A model generated the notes under the pieces. It was not told where the DNA came from, ran no database searches, and was given only the letters and a program-made list of their open reading frames with translations. The translations under genes and the position numbers were made by a program. This document shows, piece by piece, positions 27,024 to 37,427 of a DNA stretch of 64,000 bases. Source of the stretch: Heterotrichella gracilis (Eukaryota; Sar; Xanthophyceae; Tribonematales; Xanthonemataceae); the NCBI GenBank assembly GCA_032358255.1, contig JAULBX010007996.1:1-64000 (forward strand), read 5' to 3'. The number at the start of each line of letters is the position of its first letter. Within the stretch, counting starts at the first letter, position 1.

Positions 27024-30000
27024 AGCTGCAGCAGGCGGCTGTGCGCAAGGGCAAGCAGCAGCAGTTCAAGCAGGCATTGGACCAGCAGCTCAAGGTGGGT
27101 GCACAAAACAAGAATAATAATATTAGTAAATACCCACACCTCAAGGTGGGGTCACGGCTTCTTCACCAGTCATATGCATCCCTGCAGTACAGCCAGCGTC
27201 AGAATTTGCATCCAAGCTGGCTGGAATTGATGTCTCTGGACATGATATCGCTGGACATGATATCGCTGGTACAGCCAGCCAGAGATAAAAATGTTAGACG
27301 TTCTACTACATTCATACGCGTCACCTCAGGCACTGGCTGAGGCGAGAGGCGGCTGGATTCTAATATGGTGACTGGCACTTGGCAGCTCCCTGTCAAGAAT
27401 ATGCATTGCATGGCTGCTGCTGGATGCATCCCGCCAACGGCATGTATTTTAACTGATCATCTGAATAAATAGCCACCTTCCTGCCTGCATATGCGCCAGG
27501 TCATTGACATGAAAAGGTGGTGAAAGTAGGTTCATTTTTGGCATGAAATAGGGGCAAAATTTGACAGCCGCCTGTTCCTGCAGGATGTGCGTGCGCGCAA
27601 GCAGGCGGAGGCCACCGCCAGGCTGGCCGCCAAGCAGGTGATTGAGAGCCAGGTGGCGGTGGCCAAGGGTGAGGCGGAGGCACGCAAGGCGCGCAAGCAG
27701 GCGGAGCTGGTGCAGCTCAAGGTGGGCATAAACCCCAACCTAGACCCTACACCCTCAACAATGAACAATAACAATGAACCCTAAAGAATGCCCGTAAACC
27801 ATAAACCCTACGGCCTGAACAGTCACTTTAGTAATGGGTGCCATGTTGCACTTACGCTAATCAACATCAGCTTCATGTGGACATCAATAGAAAACCTAAC
27901 AGTGGCGAGGCAAAGGGGCGCAAGCGGGTAGAGCTGGCACAGCTTAAGGTGGGCGAACAATCGTAACCTTAAACCCTAGCCCAAACCCTAACATGTGCAA
28001 GGCAGAGGCCTGCAAGGCGTACATGTAGGTGCAGCTGGCGCAAGGTGGGTAGATCCGTGTACATCCCAACCCTTGACCCTAAACCCTGAAAAACCCTAGC
28101 AGGGGCGAGGCGGAGGGGTGCAAGACTGAGATGGCTTAGCTGTCGAGGTTGGGTGGCCCCGCAAAACCTGCTGGGGCAAACCCTACCAAGGGTATATCAA
28201 ACAGCACACCCTGCACCAGGACCGACCTCTCAAACGTGTCAGACGCCGCCTCCACCACCCTGCATGGCGGACCTCCACCCTCCGGCCCCACCCCCCACCC
28301 CCCACTCCTCCCCCGCAGGTTGTACGCCAGCAGCAGCTTGAGGAGGCGCGTGTGCGCAAGGAGGTGGGTGGGGAGGTGGCTGCGCGCCAGGAGAAGGCAA
28401 GGCTAGAGGCAGTCACACGCGAGGCGCTGAGTGAGCAGGAGGTGGGTGGTGCGGGATGGGTGGTAGGGGGAGTGGTATGGGTGGTGGGGGATGGGGAAGG
28501 AAGGAGGCGGTCATGCATGAGCACTGAGGGAGCAGAAGGTGGGTGGTAGGGTATTACCAGCGAAGTGGGGGATGGAGATGGGGGAAGGTAGGTGGTCATG
28601 CATGAGGCACTGAGGGAGCAAGAGGTGGGTGCTGGGGGGTTACCAGTGGAGTCGGGGGTGGGGGAAGGGTTTGGGGGGTGGTCATGCATGAGGCACTGAG
28701 GGGGCAGTAGGTGGGGGATGGGATGGTGCCATGCAGCTGAACGTGATAGTGCAGATTAAATAACATCTGATCAAATGCAAAAATCAATATGGTTACTTTT
28801 GCTGCAGCGCGAGCAGTGCATGCTGGCCCCCTACAATGCTTTAGGTTCCCCAACGTGGGTATACCCCCCCGCTCCCCTTTCCATCCCCCATCGTTTCCCT
28901 CCCCTTGCAGTGCGAGCGGTGCGTGCTAGCCCATCACAAGGAGGAGCTCAAGGGTTAGGGTTCAAAACCTGGGTTTACCCTCTGCTCTCCTCCCCATTTC
29001 TCATAATATTCCCTCCCCTTGCAGCGCGAGCGGTGCGTGCTTGCCCACCACAAGGAGGAGCTCAAGGGGTTCCTGCTGAGCAACGAGGTGCACAGGCGGG
29101 TCAAGGCGGAGGCCCAGCAGAAGGAGAGGGACATGGACAGGGAGTATATGGCGCAGTGGGGGGCGATCCTGGACAAGCAGGTGGGGGGCGGTTGGGGGGG
29201 GTGGGGTGGGGGGTGGGGCCCAGTGGGGATACGTATTGGATAGGCAAGCGGGGAGGTGGGAGGCTTTGTGTGTGTGGGGGCTGGGCCTGGGTAGGGGAGG
29301 AATGTTGCATAGGGGGTTGAAAACGGAGGGGAAGCAGTGGTAGGGACATGGACAGGGAGTACATGGCGCAGTGGGGGACGCGACATGCCAAGCAGGTGGG
29401 AGAAGGGTTGACATTTGCGCTGAGGGGAGTGTGGGTATGAATATACTTACATGGCATGTCATTGTGTTCACTAAAGGCAGACTAGCATGCGTTGGTTGAA
29501 TACTGATTATTATGACTTAATCGCGGTGGGTGGACCTTAGTCTTTACAAGCTGAACCCTAAACCTCAGCCCCGTGCCCCAGGAGCAAAAGCACAAGGAGC
29601 AGCTGGTTTGCTCCCGGGCCCTGCAGGAGAGCCAGGCAGAGGAGGCCAAGAGCAGGCCAGAGTCAAAGAGGTGGATCGACCCGGCAATCATTGAGAACAA
29701 CTTCAGGTGCGGGGGGGCGTGCACATGTACGCTAGGATGGCGGAGGGACAAAAGCGTGGATAAGGGATCACGGTTAGTTTGCTCTCAATTTGGTTGTAGA
29801 GCAAATTTGGAGTTTGGACCTGGCTGTTATGGAGTGCAACTTTTGGATATGCGCAATCTGCGAGAGTATGTGATTGAAACTCTATCGCTAACCCCTTCCC
29901 AACTACACCCTGAACCTAAACGTCACCCTCAAACTCTAAACCCTAAATCTGAACCTTTGAGAAGCACGAGGCAGCACAAGATGCTGAGGAGGCCCTGCGG

Positions 30001-30842
30001 CGCGCCAGAACCCTAACCCCTGACCCAAGAAAAACCCTAAAACTCTCAACCCCGAAAGCAATATGAAATCCACAAATTTGACCCTACTTCCACCCCACCT
30101 AGGCAGCACGAGGCCGCGATAGACGCAGAGGAGGCCCGGCGCCGCGCCAAGGTTGCCTCCGACCGCGCCGCCCTGCGCGACGCGCTTGAGTGCCAGATGG
30201 CGGCCAAGGCTGCGGTGCGCAAGGAGGAGGAAGCGGTGAGGAGGGCGGAGCACATGGGGCAGGAGAAAAAGCTGGAGGTGGGAATGGGGTGGGGGTGGGG
30301 TGGCGGTTGGTGGGTTACATGTAGGGTTTAGGGTCTAGGGTTTGACAATAAGGTGTGCAGTGAAAAAGTGGAGGAGTTACAAAGAGCAAGAGTGCAAGCT
30401 AGTGGTGGATGGGTGGGGGTTGAGAGGTGCGGAAGGTCAATGTTGGGTGGAGCTGAAAGTGGGGCAGAACTTATGCTGGTTCACTTTGCAGCCCCAGCAC
30501 TGCGCTCCCTATTACCTTGCTGTAGGCAGCCCCTTACCGAGGCATTATCAATTGCAGTAGACGCCCTTGCAATGATAAATCTTCTGCAGCCCCAAGTTTT
30601 CCTGCATCTGACTGCAACCCCCACCCAACACCCCCCATCCCCCCACCCGTGTGCAGGCTGCCCGCCAGGCCGCCGCCGCCGCCGCTGATCGTGCCGCCGC
30701 CGCCCGCGCCCGCATCAAGGCTGAGCTGGATGCCCAGGTGGCCGACAATGTTGTGAGGAAGCGCACAGCCATCATGAGCCAGGCGGAGAGGCGCATGAAC
30801 GCCAAATTGTTGGAGGAAATCAAGGGCATGCAGGAGGCGTAA
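27024..30842 (+). CDS. Ala/Glu/Arg-rich coiled-coil protein, 5' end unresolved
   Basis: Seven phase-consistent exons (27024-27094, 27584-27721, 28319-28441, 29025-29180, 29582-29706, 30103-30277, 30657-30842) give about 323 residues. The first exon starts with two bases of a split codon, so at least one exon lies upstream. Nearly the whole protein is a charged helix predicted to form a coiled coil (ARKQAEATARLAAKQVIESQ; RQEKARLEAVTREALSEQE). A break occurs at KRWIDPAIIENNFRQHE. The pattern recalls axonemal and other microtubule-associated coiled-coil proteins of flagellated algae, but no specific family can be named. Introns and the 3' flank carry about eleven partial exon copies. Confidence 0.75.
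27899..28150 (+). repeat. three donor-side echoes of the 27584-27721 exon
   Basis: Copies of the exon's last ~50 bases start near 27899, 27999 and 28097, about 100 bp apart and progressively more diverged. The first keeps the CTTAAG|GTGGGC donor. Between them lie CCCTAAACCC-like spacers. Stop codons appear in the second and third. Confidence 0.88.
28512..28716 (+). repeat. three donor-side echoes of the 28319-28441 exon
   Basis: An ~85-bp unit is repeated three times. Each unit contains a copy of the exon end (GAGGCACTGAGGGAGCA) followed by a GTGGGT/GTGGGG donor, preceded by GTCATGCATGAG. Confidence 0.9.
28805..28955 (+). repeat. two acceptor-side echoes of the 29025 exon
   Basis: Copies of the exon start with its TTGCAG or CTGCAG acceptor begin near 28809 and 28910. 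The second copy extends through the code for LAHHKEELK before it diverges into a TTAGGGTT motif. The real exon begins at 29025. Confidence 0.92.
29343..29397 (+). repeat. donor-side echo of the same 29025-29180 exon
   Basis: A copy of the exon end (GACATGGACAGGGAGTA onward, then CCAAGCAG and a GTGGGA donor) lies about 215 bp downstream. This exon therefore has echoes on both sides. Confidence 0.9.
29959..30013 (+). repeat. acceptor-side echo of the 30103 exon
   Basis: A diverged copy of the exon start (CACGAGGC, then GAGGAGGCCC and CGGCGCGCC) lies 145 bp upstream and runs into CCCTAACCCC. Confidence 0.8.
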
Positions 30843-30947
30843 TGTAACACGTTTTCTGGGGGCTGAGATCGTTCTTTATTGGGAATGGGGGTGTGTGGGG
30901 GGTAATGGGGTTGGGATAGTCTAGGGACCATCTAAGAGGTGCTGCAG

Positions 30948-30990
30948 CAGGAGGCGTAATGTAATGTGCTGGGGGCTGAGATCAACGTTT
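30948..30990 (+). repeat. echo of the terminal exon end including the stop codon
   Basis: The sequence CAGGAGGCGTAATGTAA plus the 3' UTR motif GGGGGCTGAGATC is repeated about 120 bp downstream of the true end (30832-30870). The copy includes the TAA stop. Confidence 0.9.
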
Positions 30991-32580
30991 ACTGGAGGGA
31001 TAGAGCATGCTTGGGGGGGTATCAGGGGGCTACGTCAAGGGAAAAACATACACTTATTTTGATAAGATGAGAAACAGTCTGATTTGTAATTATTTCCGAT
31101 GAAGTAAGATACAGGGCCCAGCAGGATGAGTTGGATTGGCTTGCGGCTGGGGATGATATGTTAAATTCAAATGAATCTCCAACTTGGAAATTTGGATTTC
31201 ATTGAGATCAGTATACTCAGTACACAAGGACAACGATTCTTTTTTGCTTACTGTTCTTCGGTTTCTAAGAAGACTTCTACCACACTGACATGGCGCAAGC
31301 CATGCTTGGCTCAAGCCTTTCTTGTAAATTATATTGTAAATATTTAGCCCTGAATACATCTGGTGGCTTCATCAAGGCAAGACTGTACACCACCGTGGTT
31401 GCTACTGCTCAGAGATCGCATCACCCGCTTTGCGCATCCTGCGTCATCATGCTGCTTTGCACTTGAGCATCAGACAGGTGCACCATGGGAGCATGGTCCC
31501 ACCGAGGGCCAGCTGCACCACCCTCGCACTGCTTGTTGTTGCACTGCGCCTCACCACCACATGCACGCAGCCTCCAGCTGGCAAACTGCGGCAGTGTTTG
31601 CCGAGATCCTTTCCTCGCCGTGGCGGTGCCCATACATGGCCCATACTTGACCCAGGCACTCCGCTACCCTGCTGTATCGAGCTTCACACTGTGGCGGTTG
31701 GCAGGTGTGGCCATCGCCATCGGCGACGAGGGCAGCAGTGGTTACTAGCTGGCTGAACCTCAAACCCAGGGCTGTGAATTCTAATCGCTTCCGCACCCAG
31801 CGCCCCCAGCGCCCAGCGCTCCCCAATGGGTCATGTGGGGTGGTTAGGGTTTAGGGTTCAGGCTTTGGGACAGCAGCAGCCGAAAGTCAGTAGTGCGAGG
31901 GAAGCACACTGGGTTGCGACTCGAAGCAATAGAATAGTACTTTGAAGAGGTTGAAACACTAGTAGCGACTGCTGTACTGGCCTGCAACGACCTGTTTTGA
32001 GCCTGGGGCACGCGCAGGATGCATGCATGCATATGCATATGACAGGTTTAACGGAAGAGTGGGGTATGAAACATACGAATGAAAAAATTACCTCAGCTGA
32101 GCTGTAGTGCGCTGCTAACTGTGTTTTTAGCTAGTATGCTCCTACCGCTTCGAATACGTACGAGACAACCGGGGAGGTTGATGAGAGCTGTTGCTGAGTC
32201 AGACCACACACCCCTGGGAAACTTCCTGATACAGAGAGGTGAGTAGGACGACAGGAGGACCTGCGTGCGACCTATCTGAAGCGCTTCCAAACCGTATCTG
32301 CCAAGCTAGTTTATCACTTCTGGGCGTGTGAAGGACACTGGTTCATACACTGGTGTGACTGCACTGTCCCCTTCGTTGTTGGCGGTTAACCTTGAGCGGG
32401 TTGGTATTTACAGTGCATGAACTTCAGTGCTTGCTGGCATATGCCCTTGCTCTGCCTTCTTGAGCATGCCCACTGGGCTCTTGCTGACTGTTGGTGTATG
32501 TATGCTGCTTGCTTATAAATAACTCTTTCTGTCGCTTTCTGCTTCTCCAATACTATGTGAAAACCCACGGCCTCCTACAG
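30991..32580. other. region upstream of the unrecognised 32581 gene
   Basis: Contains a GC-rich block at about 31360-31760 open in several frames, with no recognised product; upstream exons of the next gene could lie here. Also contains a dispersed repeat copy (31893-32151) and a TTTAGGG pair near 31845. Confidence 0.35.
31893..32151 (+). repeat. dispersed repeat R1, copy 1
   Basis: About 260 bp matching 36593-36847 in the same orientation with many substitutions. Shared landmarks are GTACTTT-AGGTTG, ACTAGTA, GCCTGCA-GACCTGTTT, GGATGCATGCATGCATATG and TCAGCTGAGCTGTA. The origin is unknown. Confidence 0.75.
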
Positions 32581-35500
32581 TTGGGGGAGAAGGGCGGCTT
32601 GGTGTACTACGCGCCCAGGGGTGAGTGGGCGGGAACTCTGGTTGTGCTGTGTGCGCACCTGACCCCAAGGTGCCCGCCCCTGCACTCCAAGCTGCAGTGC
32701 AGGGTTTAGGGTTCAGAGTTCAGGGCACTCCAAGCTGCCAACAAAGTCAGGGTTTAGGGTTTAGGGTTTTGTGTGCATCTGACATCGAGGTGCCCACCCC
32801 TGCTCTCCAAGCTGCTACCAAAGCCAGGATTTAGGGTTTAGGGCTTAGGGCTTTTTGTCCATCCAAGTATATCTTATGATCTGCCCTCCAAGTGGCTAAC
32901 ACAGGTCAGCACCAGCTTGATCAGGGCAGGGGTATACTAATAATACTAACGTTAGCATAGGTAGTATACCCCTGATCAGGGCCTGACTGGTGCAGGCTAT
33001 GGGGAGTACCCTCCTCCAGCTGCCGAGGAAGACGCAGCGGGCCAATCAGAGCAGCAGGAACCTGCTGGGGCCAAGAGTGGCGAGGGTGTCGGTGGTGCTG
33101 TGGCGACAGGGCCATCAGCAGGTGCAGGTCAGCTATGACGGAAGTGGGGTTGCATAACTCACTTGTGCAGTCAGGAACATGCTCGGTCGAGGCATACTTG
33201 TCCGCATCCTTGTAGAGCAAGAAGTTCGTTTAAGAAATAATTTAATAATGCCTAATTGATAAAGCTTTAAGTAATTTAAAATCGTTAATTCAAAATGCTT
33301 TGTAAAATGCTCTGTAGAATATTTTGTAATAAAACGTCAAATCAATTGCTTTGATTAATTTAAAGCCTTCAATATTATTTTTTAAATTAATCAAGCATTA
33401 ATTGGCCGCATTGCCAATTAATGGAGGTGCCAATTAATGGAGGTGCATTGCCGCACCTCTTGCCTTGTAAGATACAGATTACGAGGGAGCTGGCCCACCA
33501 TGGCCAGGCGTACGTGGGCTACAAGACATGTATGCAGTTAAAGCATCTTGCATTGCATTGTGTGCTGACTTTCTGAGTCCCTCACATTGATTCCCAATTC
33601 CCATGTGCAGGCGCAGGCAGTGTGCCCACCAGTACGCCCCATGCCGCCGCCACTGACCCCGCACGCACTGACGAGACCAGCACAGAGCCAGCGCCAACAG
33701 GTACTACAACCACCACCCCCATCTAGACCTACACATGTGCATCGGTCATGCTTTACCCCACAAGCCATTTGGGGGCAAGCATGGAATCGTATTCCCTGCT
33801 CCAACGTGTGCAACCCTCAAACCCTGTGAAGTCAACCCTGGACCCTAAGGTGTGCATCCCTGACCCACTTGGCATACAGTTAAAAACCTGTTTGTAAATA
33901 CTTTCCCTGGCACTCGACCACGCGAGCCATAGCATGTATGTGGTCAGGTACAGGGGATAGGCAGGCCTAGGGCCATGAGGCAGACTTGACTCCGCAGGAG
34001 AACTGTTTAGTGTTTAGGTTTAGGGTTTTAGTGTTTAGGGTTAGGGTTTGGTAAGGTACGGGGGTATGGCCACAAGGCAGACGTGACTTCGCAGAAGGAC
34101 CTCAGCTCACTCAATATAATCAAGAAATGGAATTATAATTCAGTACAAGGACCCTGGCGCCGCGTTTGCATGGCTACTGTGACTCTGACAGCGTGTTGCT
34201 TGAATGCATTCCAAATGACACCCATGCATGTACCTGTGCAGAGGAATCTGTGGAGGAGTGCAAGCCTGTCGTGCTGCAGCTTGTCCAGGCTGAAAGTGGC
34301 CCCACAGAGAAGCCAGTCAATCTGCAATTTGGCAGGAACATTGTACTGGCTACCCCACGGTTCCGCAGTCCCCTGCTCCGAACCTGTACACCCAGCACCA
34401 AAGTGGAAGGCGAGATATATCTGAGGACACGCCTGGATGTGTGCTGCATCGAGCCAAACAAGGTAGGCATTCTATTTTGGGGTGCACTGTGCACTGTGGG
34501 TCGAAGGGCTGATGGTCCAGTCACATACCATGTACACCCTTCAGTGTGCAGTGCAGTTGGCTGGCACCATCGCTGCCTGCAGAATGCCGCTGGTCATGTG
34601 CACTTGACACATGCAGCAGCGCATACGGTTTAGGGTTTAGGGTTTGGGTGCAACAAGCTGCTGTAGATGAGGCTGCACTTCCTAATTTGTTGTCAGTTAG
34701 GGCCATTGGCACAGAATGGAAGGGGCACAAGCATTGGCGCGCACGGTGGCGATGCATCATGACCCCCCTCACCGGTTTCCCTGTCGCATGCGGCAATTCT
34801 ATACTGTCCTGGTGTTTAATCTGCCATGTTTGGGACTGATGCACGTGTGTTGTGCAGGTGCACATCAACATTCATGGCGCAATGTGCGGCCTGGACCAGC
34901 CGTTTGATGGGGAATGCAGCGGTTGCAATTCGCCAGACGGCCAGAACTGCATGTGCCTGCTAATGGACTCCCTGGGGTTGCGCTTTGAGGTGCCTTGCCA
35001 GCAGAGCAGCCCCACACTGGTTCACAGTTCTCTGGAGCAGCCGCAGGTCCAGCCGGAAAAGCTGGTGTTTCAGCCTGTGGCACAGAGGGAGTGCGGTCAC
35101 TCTCCCGTAGATTGCCCATTGGCCAGCGCCACATTGGGCAGCACGCAGAGAAGCACAGCAGCCACAAGCAGGCAGGCCGACGCTGATGTGGACGCCTCAG
35201 GTGCAGCTGCGGGTGGAGGCTTTGCGGTGGGGCATTCGAGGGACCGCACAACCACCGAGGAGCAGAGCTACACCCGCAAGGAGGTTGCTATGGACACAGT
35301 GGCGCCAACCAAGGTGTGGGATGGGAACCCTGCCCGCGACTTTGTGGGACCACGGGGCTTTGATGCACAAGAGGTGCATTTGCGCCGCTTGGGGACAAAC
35401 GCATACATGGCGGGCACAGCTGGCTCTAGCAGGAGGCATCTCTTCTGGCAAGCATCCGGGAGCAGCTCAACCAAACGCCGTTCACTGTGCAAGCTGAGGC

Positions 35501-35684
35501 AAGGGGGAAGCTCTCGGGCAGGACTGGAGAGCTGTCAGTGATGGGAGGAGTGAAGGCATTTAAGCTGCCAGCCGCCAACAGGGCTCCGGATCCGTCGCAG
35601 CCTCTGGCAACCTTTGGGGGGTGGGTTGACATCTCAGAGTATGTGTTTGCAGAGACTTGCAATATTAAGCTGACCTTCCCCTGA
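32581..35684 (+). CDS. unrecognised protein with a Cys-rich segment, 5' end unresolved
   Basis: Six exons join in phase: 32581-32620, 32996-33127, 33611-33700, 34242-34462, 34858 to about 35313 or 35373, and about 35430-35684. Exon 1 encodes LGEKGGLVYYAPR and starts after a CTACAG acceptor, so an upstream exon is expected. Next come an Ala/Glu/Gly-rich low-complexity part, a folded-looking part (VNLQFGRNIVLATPRFRSPL; GEIYLRTRLDVCCIEPNK), a Cys cluster (CSGCNSPDGQNCMC) and an end reading PLATFGGWVDISEYVFAETC. Two donors for exon 5 are equally phase-compatible. No family recognised; the Cys pattern could bind zinc. Confidence 0.6.
32640..32880 (+). repeat. tandem intronic repeat with TTTAGGG runs
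   Basis: Units of about 110 bp share CTGA(C)-AGGTGCCC(G/A)CCCCTGC-CTCCAAGCTGC and end in GGGTTTAGGGTT-type runs. They lie in the first intron just after a donor. A full exon copy is not clear here. Confidence 0.75.
33240..33435. repeat. AT-rich island with a hairpin, in an intron
   Basis: About 190 bp of strongly AT-rich DNA inside GC-rich surroundings. Arms TGATTAATTTAAA and TTTAAATTAATCA face each other around 33350-33400. The island ends in two copies of GCCAATTAATGGAGGT. It resembles a MITE-like insertion but no terminal repeats or target duplication were established. Confidence 0.6.
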
Positions 35685-35840
35685 GGCCAGTGAGGCGTCT
35701 TGCATGGCGGGGGGAGGTGCGGGAGCATTAGGATTAGGAAAATGAACATGTCTCTTAAACAGAATGTGTCAGGTTTATCTTGCAAGATAAATCTGAATTT
35801 TCAAAGTAATTTTGTGGTTCAACAGCAACTTTGGCAGCAA

Positions 35841-36359
35841 GTTTGGCAGGGCATGGCAACCACCTTTTGCTGGCCATTAGCGGTCGCTTGGACTGCCTCT
35901 AGGTGGCGGGTCAGGGGAAGCACATTGTGGCAGGAAACGTGTATGTTAGCTGAAAGACGGGGATCACACAGCAGAAAGCAGCATCAGAATGCGGCGTATT
36001 TATTGCGCGTTAAAGTCCAGTTGGTTGAGTCACTGGCAGTGTACTTGAGGCCCTGTTAGTGGGCACCTGTGGGCACTTTCCCGCCAAGTGATTGGCCACA
36101 TGTGGAGCCAAGCTGGTCCAAAACCTTCAATTATTATAATAATAACAGCGGTTGGTCACCCAAGAGTTGTTGAATACATACAGCAAATTGCAATGTGCAA
36201 CTTGCAATGTTTCTGTCATGCAACAGCATCCATTGAATCAGTTTCTCATTGTGGCACAATGTGCTAAAAAGTTACAGTGACATTTGCAACCACAGTGGAT
36301 ACTAACAGTGGCTGTGGTGGGGCAATGATGCACGTGTGCGCCCACCAGTGGAGTGCACC
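35841..36359 (+). repeat. long direct repeat, copy A
   Basis: About 500 bp matching 37428-37891 in the same orientation, diverged but colinear: GGCAGGGCATGGCAACCACC at the start, then AGAATGCGGCG, TTTCCCGCCAAGT, GGAGCCAAGCTGG, and a GTGCAC-containing end. The pair flanks about 1.07 kb. Confidence 0.8.
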
Positions 36360-36592
36360 ATGACTGACCAGTGATAGTATGACACGTTATGCCGTCCACT
36401 GTGGATGATCCGTTACTGACAAACAATAACAGTCACTGCTGCGCTTAATGTCGGTATCGATGACCACAAGCGACCAAGTGCCGACCTGGACAACCCTCAC
36501 GCTTTGAAGCTCGCTGTGTGTTTACACACAAAAAAACAAAAAATACAGTGTTAAAGTCTAACTAGCGGTTGGGTTGGTTGTGGTGGGCGTGC

Positions 36593-36847
36593 CAGGGCGA
36601 AACACACTGAATAGGGCAGTACTTTAGGAGGTTGGCATAACTAGTATACCCAGTCCTGTGGCCTGCAGGGACCTGTTTGGGTGACAGCGCTGTCTGCCAG
36701 GATGCATGCATGCATATGACCATGGTGAAAGGTACAACGAAGAGTGGTGACAGTGAACATCTGGACCCACGCGTAGAAAAGGCTTCAGCTGAGCTGTACT
36801 TCGCTGCTATTGTCGTGGTTGTACCTCTACTTCTCCTACCGCTCCGA
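36593..36847 (+). repeat. dispersed repeat R1, copy 2
   Basis: Second copy of the repeat at 31893-32151. It lies between the two long direct repeats, so it may be part of that larger unit. Confidence 0.75.
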
Positions 36848-36949
36848 TCGCTGCCCTTGGCCGCGCGCAATCGCTGGTCAACCTTTGCTAAGGACTTAGC
36901 CGCTGTTGCACAAGAATACATAGTCGACAAGAAATGGCAACAGTGCAGC

Positions 36950-37050
36950 GCAGGTGGACCTAGCGCGAGTGGTAGAGGGGCAGGACTTCGATCTTTGGAA
37001 AGCCAAAGCTGCTGCTTCTTCGTTGCGAAGGTTCGAATCCTGCAAGCAAA
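36950..37050 (+). other. tRNA-like sequence (pol III A and B box), probably a SINE head or decayed tRNA
   Basis: TAGCGCGAGTGGTAGAGG resembles an A box and D-arm, and GGTTCGAATCC about 60 bases later is an exact B box and T-loop. The acceptor stem does not pair, the anticodon stem is imperfect and the T-stem has a mismatch, so a working tRNA is unlikely. An A-rich run follows. A tRNA-derived SINE remnant is the best guess. Confidence 0.45.
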
Positions 37051-37099
37051 AAAGATGACCTCTTTCTGCAAGGGGAGTGACCAAGGGGGTCCAAGCGAG

Positions 37100-37375
37100 G
37101 GGGTCAGGGTGGCTACAAGAGTGGCCAATTGACCAAGCAAGAGTGGCCAAGTGTCCAAGCAAGAGTGGCCAAGTGACCAAGCAAGAGTGGCCAAGTGTCC
37201 AAGCAAGAGTGGCCAAGTGACCAAGCAAGAGTGGCCAAGCTAGGGGGTCCAAGTGTCCAAGCCAGGGGGTCCAAGCCAGGGGGTCCAAGCCAGGGGGTCC
37301 AAGTGTCCAAGCCAGGGGGTCCAAGCTAGAGGGTCCAAGTGTCCAAGCTAGGGGGTCCAAGCTAGAAAGAAGAAG
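37100..37375 (+). repeat. minisatellite of 15- and 22-bp units
   Basis: Alternating units of AAGAGTGGCCAAGTGTCC/ACC type (22 bp) on the left and AGGGGGTCCAAGCC type (15 bp) on the right, about 275 bp in all. It opens a long minus-strand frame by periodicity alone; no gene is claimed. It lies between the two long direct repeats. Confidence 0.9.
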
Positions 37376-37427
37376 CAGAAAGGTAACCAAGGCAAGTTCA
37401 TGTTTTTGCCAATCAACCATCGCAAGG

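Noticed and set aside
28183-29471. Pro/Ser/Thr-rich minus-strand frames
   Set aside because: Antisense shadows of G-rich introns and exons of the coiled-coil gene, whose plus-strand exons join in phase.
36950-37050. Functional tRNA gene
   Set aside because: No pairing acceptor stem and an imperfect anticodon stem and T-stem; only the A- and B-box-like elements are good.
37100-37375. CRISPR array
   Set aside because: Repeats are contiguous without unique spacers, and the surroundings are eukaryotic.
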